A stretch of 64,000 bases of DNA from Ophiura sarsii (lineage: Eukaryota > Echinodermata > Ophiuroidea > Amphilepidida > Ophiuridae): contig CM069449.1 of NCBI GenBank assembly GCA_035610835.1, forward strand, positions 61,094,292 to 61,158,291, read 5' to 3'. Within the stretch, counting starts at the first letter, position 1; every line of letters starts with the position of its first letter. Below the pieces are notes generated by a model that was not told the origin of the DNA, made no database searches, and saw only the letters and a program-made list of their open reading frames with translations. The position numbers and the translations under genes are program-made. Positions 55,427-64,000 of the stretch are shown in pieces.

Positions 55427-58400
55427 ATGGCATCCCCAGAAAATGTTAACTCTTCATCGTCCTCATGTAAATGTTGTCGTCAGAGGGTTATGCATGGGTT
55501 ATATCCAGCATACCATGATCTTCCGAAGTGTGACTTGCCCAAACCAATGATGTTTGACATCGGGACACAAACTGGCTCCACTACAAGTTTGACATCAAAA
55601 TTTACCCATGAAGATCTGATGTCTAAAAATACAGATGCAAGAAAGATGTTACTGGTAAGTTTGCTATATATAATAAGATACATGCTAAGGGAATTTTACC
55701 TCAACTTAATAGTATCAAAAGCTTTGGGGTTTTGTTTTATTTTGTTGTTGTTCCACAAATGGGTCACCTTTCACTTTCAAGTTTCTATTATTTGACCAAG
55801 TTATGGTCACCCATTGATGCCCAAGGGGTTGGAGTCCTTGGGACATGTTCCCCCAAAACTACAACATGTTTAAAAGACAAAATGTGATAAAACAAGCCTA
55901 ACTATCAATATCAATGGCTTTTTAAGCAATGCATTAAACTGGGTTTTTTATTACTTCAAACAGAGTGTACATCAATTTATCTCATATTGCAGTATGGATA
56001 TAGTGAGTCCTTCACTCAGTATTGTTTTCCATTATTTTAATGGTATATAAATTGTGTGTTATTTGTGTTTGTTTTTAATTTCACTATTATATTACAGTGT
56101 AATTTGTCAATTGACATAATTGCATTATTTGTTTATTATTTTACTGGTTTATTATCTTTGACAGGCAGAAGCATCCAACCAAATTCAGACATATAACCTG
56201 ACGACATTCCATGATAAAGCCACAGCGTGCCTCGTTCTTGACAATGTAAGTCAAGTATAAAACACAAAGTACAGGCCACTTCTTCATAGCCTTCAAATAT
56301 CAAGGAAATTACGATATCATTATAAATGAAAAGAAACAATAGGCCTATGACAACAGATTAATTGTAATTGTTACTCAATTTTAACTTTATGGTGAGGAGA
56401 CCAGTAAAATGCTCCCCGAAGGGTGATGATCCCCTAGCACACTCTCTTATAAGTTTCTATATAATTGCATTATTTGTGTGAGAATGTGTGCTGAAATGCA
56501 CGCTCCACCCAGTAAAATTCACTTACCCCATAAAACCAGATGATGGTATCAGAAAAAAACACCATCCTTTACTTATTAACTGTGTGTAATGTTCGGTCTG
56601 AAAGATGTTATAACCTAATAAGTGAAAAGGTAGTGAATTACTTTTAAGGTCAGTAACCACTGAAAAAGTTTGTAAACTGTTCTATAGGGAAATGTGAATT
56701 GAACTTTTGCATCTATTACAAAATCCACTGGAAAAATGTTGGAATGTAAATGATATGTTCCTTCAATATTATTATGTACACATTGTACAGTTGTGTCATA
56801 CCAATACCATGAGAAAATAATGTGCTGAAATCAGGCCACCCACCTTTCATATGGATCTCAGACTCATCTTATGGCAATAAATGTTGATGAATGTTGATCT
56901 CAAGTTTTTATCCCTTTCAGACCTATTAAAGATTTCGTCACAGACTCATATACACATTTTGTATTCTTTTTGTCAAAATTATTCAGGTCTTCAAGCATTT
57001 CCAACATTGCGGAATTCACCAGGCACAAGGACCAAGATTAGGAAATCACTAATAAGTAATGTCTCCCGTAAAAAAATTGTATCAGCCAAGAAATGCACAC
57101 AAATGGTAAGCTATATTATTTTTATAAAGGCATTCTGGTATTGTTGTATAACTAGCTATGTTTTCCCTTTGCATGCTGGGGTGTCAAAATCCATTGCAAC
57201 CCCTCACCACTGGGTATATATATTTCTATATCCCAAAATTTGTAGACATGACCAAAATAGAGTCATGCTTCAACTTATTACTAATACCTGTTATATCTGA
57301 TCAAAAAATGTTATTTACCAAAGTTGTAGAGATTTTATTCTTCTCAATAACCCTACAAAAATTATGTGAATAGGATATTAAATTGTTAAAAATAAATAAA
57401 AATTGCACCAATATAAAATATTGGTGACCATTTTTGAACATTAACACACAACCCCTATGACCAATTGGTTTGAAGTAGTTGCTATTGTAGTCATGCAGTC
57501 ATGGTGAAATATACTGTCAAGTACCTATTCAATTAGAACGTGTATTTAGGTACTCTACTTATAAATCAATAACATAACAATAGAGTCTTATTCCCCCAAT
57601 TCACATTTCTAATACTAGTAGTACATGTACCTTATTTTCACAAATTCATAAATATAAAACACTCTTCTTTCCAACCAATACCTAATCGTCCTAATGTTAG
57701 TAGTAAATATGCACATAGTTCGAATTTATGAACTGGCATCTACATCAGCTGCCTGTTGTTATATGCAATGGATGGGCATACATGTCATGTTAATTGATTG
57801 ATTTCCCATATGAAAACCTTTTTAATGATGCATTGTTTCTATAGTTCAATCAGTTCCAAATTGGCGAGAAAGATCCGGTTTTTATCTATCCGCGCGCAAA
57901 AGTAATCCAAGCGCGATTTTATCATACGCAAGCGTCACGCATGACACTGCGCCTTTTCGCGCCATGAGAGCGTTTTGCGCGCGACTCTCTTCTGAATTCA
58001 TTCGCTGCTGTAAACAGGTTTCGCCAATTTGGAATGACTGAACTATATGAAGGTTGTTTAACCCTACATGTAACCCCACTAGACCATACAAAATCATCCA
58101 AAATAAAACTATCTCCACGTGCGTGCTGCTGCATTGGCTCGATTACGTCACCTACCGCAGGCATATGTGGCCACGAAGTTTGTGGCCGCATGTGCGCTGG
58201 GGAGTTAGCTCAGTTGATAGGGGCACAGACTTGGGTGCGAATGGTCCCGGGATCGACTCCCGGGGGGTGCTCGGTGATTTTTCGGGTTAAAAAAATGGTA
58301 CTTTTTCCCCCTCCCCCCGATACCCGCAAAAACATAGCCGTGAGAGTTAGGGTTAAGCACACTCAAATCACTGTTGCAGTCCCCAACTGTCTTTCATTCT

Positions 58401-61400
58401 TGTATATGATGTAGGCGCATGAATTCATGAAATGTGCTTTTGTAAACCAACAGGGATGCTGCACCTCACATGCCCATACTGAATGATGATGATGATGATG
58501 ATGATGACAATGAGGAAGAGTAAGCGGATGAAGAGGAAGAGGAGGATGAAGAGGAAGAGGAGGATGAAGAGGAAGAGGAGGATGAAGAGGAAGAGGAGGA
58601 TGAAGAGGAAGAGGAGGAGGAGGAAGAGGGGAGGAAGAGGAGGATACCAACAATGATGCTGCTGTTAATGGCAATGTAAACCATGCTGTAATTGAACAGG
58701 TTAGAGAGGTGTTGGCCAAGAAAACAAGGTAAGGATTCTTTATTAAACATTTAAACGTGGTTGGAGCTTATTGGGATCGCTTACTAAACTTGTGTTCAAG
58801 TTGCATGCAAATTTATTTTTAAGCAAACTAGTTTAGCTAAACATGTTTTAAACATGGCAAATATTGTCCCAACCCATGCTTTAACATAATCATAATTGTA
58901 CTAGAGGTGGTATAACATTTTAGTGGCTCAAATGAGTCACCATATATTAAAACATGCATCAAATGTATTATGTGTGTTTCAAGGATATTTGTATCATATC
59001 TGAGTTTTCTATTCAGCTTAGCAGGTGTGGTATAGTTTTTCAAGTTACCATACTTTTCAAAATATAGACTATTAAAACTTTACAAATTATATTTGTGTGA
59101 GAAACACATACACAGATCAGTGGCGTAGCTAGGATTTTTTCAGAGGTGGGGGGCAAGATTTTCAAAATGTTTGTAAAAGGTTGCCCAAATCTTCTTTTTT
59201 TTTGCAGTCAGCTCAAAAAATTGGGGGGGGGGGAGTTAGGGCATGTTTTTACACAAAGCGCACTTGAAAAATGGTCCATGTAAGTTGTCATAATGCCTAT
59301 ACACGCACAAAGGTTTTTTTAATGATTTTGATTTAATGATTTTTTTTCTGTCAGGGGCGGTAACCCCACCCCCCCCCAGCCACGCCACTGAAAAAGATCA
59401 CATAAAAAGCACATTTTTATATGATGAAAATGATACAATTAACTTAAGTTTAATAAACGTCAATTTTTGATGTGCAATAAATCCCTAACCCCACTGAATC
59501 TCACTAAATCTCACTGCCAGAAACTATCTCCAGGCATGTGCTGCTGCATTGCCGCGATGACATCACCTACCGCAAGCATATGTGGCCACGGAGTTTGTGG
59601 CCGCATAGCCGCTAGGGAGTTAGCTCAGTTGGTAGAGGGACAGACTTGGGTGCGGATGGTCCCGCGATCGAATCCCGGGGGTTGCTGGGTGATTTTTTGG
59701 GTCAAAAAATAGCACTTTTTCCCCCCTCCCCACCCCGATACGCACAAAAAACTAGCTTTACTGGTTAGGGTTAATACGTGTTTAGCTTAAAACCGCACGA
59801 GGCATTGTACCACATGTATGGAATGATAAATTTGTCAAAAAAATGTTGTACATAGGAAATTTAGTAGTAAGAAATTTTCTCTCCTCAATCACTGTACCTA
59901 AATTAACAACATCTTTATTTATTATTATTTAAACAAGAAAGTTTTGCACAAGCATTCTACTTCTAGTTTATTAATACTCAAATATCTCCTACAAAATTTC
60001 AAATATAACATGTTCGCAAGGTTTGACACCAAGTGGGCAGATCCAATCTTGAAAGTGGGGGGGGGGGGGACATTGCCATTTTTTCACTAGACAATCTTGG
60101 AAAGTGGGGGGGACATTGCCATTTTTTCACTAGATCGCCACAAAAAGTGGGGGGGGGGGGGGGGGGGGGACATTTGATATTGTGTCAGGAAGCGGGGGGG
60201 GGGGGGGGGGACGTGTCCCCCCCGTCCCCCCGGGATCTGCGCCCTTGTTTGACACTAAACCATTTCCAGTAACAAGGTTTGACACCTAGTTATTTTCAGA
60301 AAAGTGAAAATAACTTTAGTGCAACAATTTGGAATAAAGAAGAGCTTATAAATTCATTCATCTAAAAAAAACCCTCAAACTTAAAAGGCATTAACCAATT
60401 TAACAACCACAGCTTGAAAGTGCTTGTATGAATATAAGTTAATTGACTAAGTGAGTTATGTCCCTGGTTATGTGCTGTTTTTTTATATTAAGTGTATTCA
60501 TCTAAAGAAAGATATACTCCCAATTCAACAACCACAATGTGAAAGTGCCTGTGATGACTTGTGCTCATTCATAGGCTCATTGACTTAAACGTGCTTAATT
60601 ACAATAATCTTGAAATATGTATTTTACATAAACTTGTTACCCTTGAATATGACACAACTTGAACACATTTTATGGAAGATGACATTTTTATTTTTTGGGG
60701 GAAATTAAAACAACAGATCACGGTTCAGATAAATCTAAAAATATCATGTTTGGATAATGTTACTAGTTATGTATAATTAGGCCCAAAATGAATTGTTTGG
60801 TTTTCCCTCTAGAACAGGCAGGTGATGGATTGTCAAATGATGGGTAATAACAGAGGAGATGGTGATAACTAACAAAAATATAAATAGAGTGTCAAGTATA
60901 TTTACTACACTTGAGTAATGTTATAAAATGAACAAAAGTGGGAACAAATTCAAAAATTTTGTGGATTCTTAATATGGAACAATTGAATGACTCAATCCTT
61001 ATTTGGTAAATGTAAGGGTCCAAAATCTTTAATTTTGCCGTTTTTTTCACAGGAATTTTAGCAAAATCTGTCAAATATATAGGAACACATATATATATGG
61101 GTCCATTTCCCCCTGAAAATTGGTTAATGCATGGGTCAGTTTTTCATTTTGCTGGAGGCACATCCCTACCAAAATAATATCCGAGTACACCCCTCCCCTC
61201 CCCCTTCCCCGGTATATAACAATAGTTTGCATCAATTGGTTTAGTTCCAATACCTCACTTTTATACCAATTAATTCGATTTTGGTCAGTCACATCAAGGA
61301 GTTATTATATTAACTATATTCTCCAATTGCCAGTAATTATAGTGGAACAATGAATCACACTGTGTTTTTGTTTATTTGTTATTGATTTGATCAATGATTT

Positions 61401-61862
61401 CCCTCTTACAGAGTAAACAAAGCTGTTAAAAGAAAAATGCCACCAAAGGAGCCTATAAAAACAAAAGCTGCAAAGCAATCCATCACCATAGACCAACCTG
61501 CCATAGAGGATCAACATGCCAACAGAGAAGACCAACTTGCCAAAGACCAACCAGACAGAGAGAGACCGTATGAGACCACTTCTCAGCTAAAAGTCCGATT
61601 TGGATTAACCGACATGGTGGTCATTGGCTTGTCAAGAACTAGCTACGACTTAGCACGTGTTGATGGTGTGGACGGTACGAAGATCAACATTACCTACTTT
61701 AAACGCAATGGAAAGAAACTGTCCGTATGGATGATTGGTGGTGCACTTTATATTGACACTGTACACATCAACACTATTGTCCATAGACTAGATAATAGTA
61801 CCACAATCACAACAGAGGAACTGATGCAGATAAAAAATATTATTAGTAAATTGTTTGTATGA
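55427..61862 (+). CDS. Unrecognised multi-exon gene with acidic-repeat exon
   Basis: Five likely coding exons with GT-AG borders: 55427-55654 (ATG in good context, CAAAATGG; starts MASPENVNSSSSSCKCCRQR, ends CTG|GTAAGT), 56165-56245, 56987-57105, 58454-58728 and 61412-61862 (TGA stop). Exons 1-2 join in phase 0, and 4-5 join across a split arginine codon. Exon 2 to 3 and 3 to 4 do not match in phase, so an exon is missing or has shifted. Exon 4 codes an aspartate/glutamate-rich repeat but contains a TAA and a frame change in the repeat. Exon 5 (150 residues) starts basic (VNKAVKRKMPPKEP), then has a compact C-terminal segment with LKVRFGLTDMVV, SYDLARVDGVDG and TEELMQIKNIISKLFV. A short CxxC (CKCC) occurs at the N terminus. 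I do not recognise the family; a basic-acidic make-up would suit a nuclear protein, but that is only a guess. Confidence 0.6.
58062..58352 (+). mobile_element. TTAA-type tRNA-like element (family 1) in an intron
   Basis: Starts CCCTACATGTAACCCCACTA and ends GAGTTAGGG, between TTAA at 58058-58061 and 58353-58356. It holds the best preserved core of the family: GGGAGTTAGCTCAGTTGATA (58200, box A-like) and GGGATCGACTCCCGGGG (58249, box B-like), followed by GTACTTTTTCCCCC. Lies in the third intron of the gene. Confidence 0.85.
58480..58650 (+). repeat. Trinucleotide/acidic-codon repeat within exon 4
   Basis: (GAT)8 followed by units of GAGGATGAAGAGGAAGAG. In one frame it is all Asp/Glu apart from a TAA at about 58520; the frame changes at a GAGGGGAGG stretch near 58627. 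Repeat slippage or a consensus error are both plausible. Confidence 0.85.
59118..59390. mobile_element. CAGTGGCGTAGC MITE, hAT-like, in an intron
   Basis: Ends CAGTGGCGTAGCTAGG and inverted CCAGCCACGCCACTG. The 8-base flanks ACACAGAT and AAAAAGAT agree at six positions, suggesting an aged 8-bp duplication. The interior has G and C tracts. Confidence 0.7.
59483..59770 (+). mobile_element. TTAA-type tRNA-like element (family 1), diverged copy
   Basis: Starts CCCTAACCCCACTGAATCTC and ends GGTTAGGG followed by TTAA (59771-59774); the left flank is AAAT. The core GGAGTTAGCTCAGTTGGTAG (59616) and GCGATCGAATCCCGGGGG (59672) are closer to a real tRNA in box A than other copies. Confidence 0.75.
60034..60245. 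mobile_element. Poly-G MITE with GGGCAGATCC ends
   Basis: GGGCAGATCC at the left and GGGATCTGCGCCC at the right are inverted; between them GACATTGCCATTTTTTCACT repeats twice amid G tracts of 10 to 20 bases. No target duplication established. Confidence 0.5.
60250..61411 (+). other. Distal part of intron 4, nothing else seen
   Basis: AT-rich sequence up to the acceptor CCCTCTTACAG at 61411. Confidence 0.5.
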
Positions 61863-62494
61863 AGGGACTCCGTTACAAGTGAAACCTAAGATGGTTTTAC
61901 AGTGGACTATGTGGGGGCGATATAAAGTTGATAAGGGGATGTGCGGCGCTTTAAAGAACCTCTTTTCATACCTCTTCGTCATTTCTCTAGGTATTATGAG
62001 TGACATAGAGCCCATAGCTATTAAGCATTTTGAGCCTGCAGCAGCTCTTACGGCTTCAACATTTCCATTCCAAAGCCCTTGCAAATATTGCTTTCTGACT
62101 AATCAAATTTGAAGAAGAAAAAAAACCCAGTTCTTAAAGACCTAAATTTTCAAGAAAAACAGTTCTTAAGACCCTGTTATTTGTCATAAAATTCAGTTCA
62201 GTTCCGAACCACTTGCTCACTGTTTTGGAGACCCTGGGCGGCACACTCCTAATCAAAAACAGTTAGTGCTTCCCCCCCCCCCCCCCCCCCCCCACAATAA
62301 GACCCCATTTTAATACAAGAAAATCAGTTCATAAACCCACATTTCAGTGATGACCAGACAATACCCCGGATAATACCTGTTCACTTCCGACAATCAGCGC
62401 AGCACATACCATAGAAATATGTGCAATTAGTGCCACCTCTTCCACGTCTACTACAAGAGTGTATTGTATTTGATGTAACTTAGGCAACCTATAA
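61863..62494 (+). other. Downstream of the gene; probable 3' UTR and intergenic
   Basis: No clear AATAAA close behind the stop. A C tract lies at about 62272-62293. A short repeat ACAGTTCTTAAGACC / CCAGTTCTTAAAGACC occurs near 62128-62175. Confidence 0.45.
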
Positions 62495-62497
62495 TAA

Positions 62498-62736
62498 GGC
62501 TATATTAAAAAAAATATTTTGTCTCAAAGCTCTTCAGTTTTTCAAAACCTAATGAGGAATGCATTTTATTTTTGAAAGTTTTTTTAATTTTTTATATAAA
62601 ATATTGAAATCCTTGTAAAGGTGACCATTTGTATTTAAAATGGTCAATCTGAAGAATCTGTGAAACTTTGGGATTTAAAATAAATAAATTAACTAACGCA
62701 TGCGGGAGCTTTGAGACAGATTTGTTTAATATAGCC
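62498..62736. mobile_element. 239-bp MITE with TAA duplication (PIF/Harbinger-like)
   Basis: GGCTATATTAAAAAAAATAT...GTCTCAAAGCTC faces GAGCTTTGAGACAG...TTTAATATAGCC; TAA lies at 62495-62497 and 62737-62739. Confidence 0.8.
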
Positions 62737-62739
62737 TAA

Positions 62740-63200
62740 ACAATATAATTATATAATGATACACTCTTCATTGGTAAAATTCAACATCAAGTAATTCACA
62801 TTATTTTGTTTACAAAAACAAATGCATCAGCTCTTCAATTTTTGGAACACATTTTCAGGGACATGATGTAGGCCTACAGGGTGTTCCAAAACTGTTGAAA
62901 CCTTTTCAAACCTATCCCGGATATATTCTCACAGTATAAAAATAATAACATGTTTCGATAGAGAATACTTGTAGAATAATGTTGGTACCAAACTTCTAAT
63001 AACAGCTATCTGTGTTGGCAAAATACAGACAAAAGTTTCCCAAAATGTAAAACTGCATGTACTATGTAATTTATAAAAGCATGAGCTTAAACAGTCAAGG
63101 ATGTGACAAATGGAAGTAGGGAAGAGAAACAAATGTTCTCTACACTGATTCTTTTAATTTCAGATATAATCATTATTATATGCACATTATTATGCAACAT
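62740..63200. other. No gene seen
   Basis: AT-rich; ACAGGGTGTTCCAAAA at 62877 resembles a mariner-type terminus, but no partner was found. Confidence 0.4.
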
Positions 63201-63204
63201 TTAA

Positions 63205-63606
63205 GGGTCATTGAGAGATGGGAGTGCGCCCTCAATTATCCTGGAAATCATTTTTTTGCATCGTAGTAATACTTAAGGCGTATATACAATGTACTCACTA
63301 CCATCTGAAACAGTTTACCAACATTCGCCGTTTATCATATAAAAATGTCATGATTTTCTTAGTTTCGATATGATCATATGATCATTCTTAGTTTCGATAT
63401 GATCGTATCGAAACTAGGTCTTGAATTAGGAAGATATGCTATCGTTTTACTCACAGACTTTCGCAGCATATCTCAACCCGGATGTGCCGTTTTTTTTGCT
63501 TATTTGGCATGAAGGCGATGTCGGAATTGTATGACATTTTAGATTTGAGCTATGTTGATGATTATTTTACGTTATTTGCTCATTTAGTATCTCTCAATGC
63601 CCCTTT
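63205..63606. mobile_element. MITE with GGGGCATTGAGAGAT ends
   Basis: AAGGGTCATTGAGAGAT at the left faces ATCTCTCAATGCCCCTTTAA at the right. The body matches 43908-44349. A GTTTCGATATGATC... palindrome sits near 63360-63415. Confidence 0.7.
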
Positions 63607-63656
63607 AATAAGTGGTAACCTTTTTTGAATACAAATCAACATGAATGGAATGTAGG

Positions 63657-63693
63657 GAACATGTGATTACAGTGTCACTGTAATCACATGTTC
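63657..63693. repeat. Perfect 18-bp palindrome, 1-base centre
   Basis: GAACATGTGATTACAGTG, then T, then its exact complement. Likely hairpin-forming; nothing else ties it to a function. Confidence 0.95.
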
Positions 63694-64000
63694 AACAGAG
63701 CATCCAGCAAATCAAACAATGTTATAGTATTGTGAGTTCTGTGGCCAAACCTTTCAATGTTATATTTAGGGGCCTCAAAAAGGGGTCATGTTTGGTACCG
63801 AAAAGATTCTACAAGTTTTCTTTTTCAAATATTTTTAATTTGGTACTGCGACTTATTTCAAGAGTGATACAAATCTTTAAAGGGGTACTAAGATATCCTT
63901 CATGGAGGGAGCCCTAAATTTGTTCAGAAGTTGGGGTTTTCACATAATACATAATGCTTATGTATTCCTTAGTATACCGTACCACTGCATGTCTTCAATG
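63694..64000. other. No feature seen
   Basis: AT-rich to the window end; a 61-codon frame at 63732-63917 has no recognisable domain. Confidence 0.4.

Noticed and set aside
55480..55683. Minus-strand frame opposite exon 1
   Set aside because: The plus strand has a start codon in good context and a splice donor in frame; the minus frame is a shadow.
58363..58750. Serine- and proline-rich minus frames
   Set aside because: Antisense of the GAT/GAG acidic repeat.
29184..59774. Interstitial telomere repeats (CCCTAA / TTAGGG)
   Set aside because: Only one or one and a half units at each site, always at element ends next to TTAA; better explained as transposon termini.

Overview
This window looks like repeat-dense, AT-rich DNA from a marine invertebrate nuclear genome, most likely a deuterostome such as an echinoderm. 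The assignment is an inference from low gene density, GT-AG introns, a BEL/Pao retroelement, an animal CACTA-type transposase and many MITE families; no marker gene fixes the species. A 100-N scaffold gap lies at 15170-15269.

Layout. 1-5.4 kb: diverged tandem repeats, pyrimidine tracts and small terminal-inverted-repeat (TIR) elements, including a hAT-type MITE with a perfect 8-bp target duplication. 5.4-15.2 kb: two arms of about 1.7 kb in inverted orientation enclose a degenerate 21-22-bp GATCA-rich minisatellite, broken by a LINE remnant and a SINE, plus a mariner-type MITE. 16-22.5 kb: Harbinger-, Mutator- and hAT-like non-autonomous elements and short tandem arrays. 22.5-26.4 kb (minus): two exons of a CACTA (EnSpm) transposase with a nonsense codon, and a MITE sitting inside a splice donor. 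26.5-29.6 kb: a tandem array of tRNA-like elements and a 120-bp AT-rich repeat carrying several insertions. 30.8-41.3 kb (minus): a full-length BEL/Pao LTR retrotransposon with LTRs that read as identical, a 5-bp target duplication, gag and an intact pol; by far the youngest feature here. 41.9-53 kb: nested MITEs and more of the 120-bp repeat. 53.6-55.0 kb: a TIR element built from degenerate AAGCAC/AAGTAC words. 55.4-61.9 kb (plus): an unrecognised multi-exon gene with an acidic-repeat exon, the only candidate host gene. 62-64 kb: MITEs and a perfect palindrome.

How it fits together. Almost everything is transposon biology. The 120-bp repeat is useful because uninterrupted copies act as empty-site references, showing that TTAA-flanked elements ending in CCCTAA and carrying tRNA-like cores inserted into it exactly. 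Several TIR elements have interiors that reiterate their own end motif, which may be a shared architecture and is the most interesting general pattern in the window.
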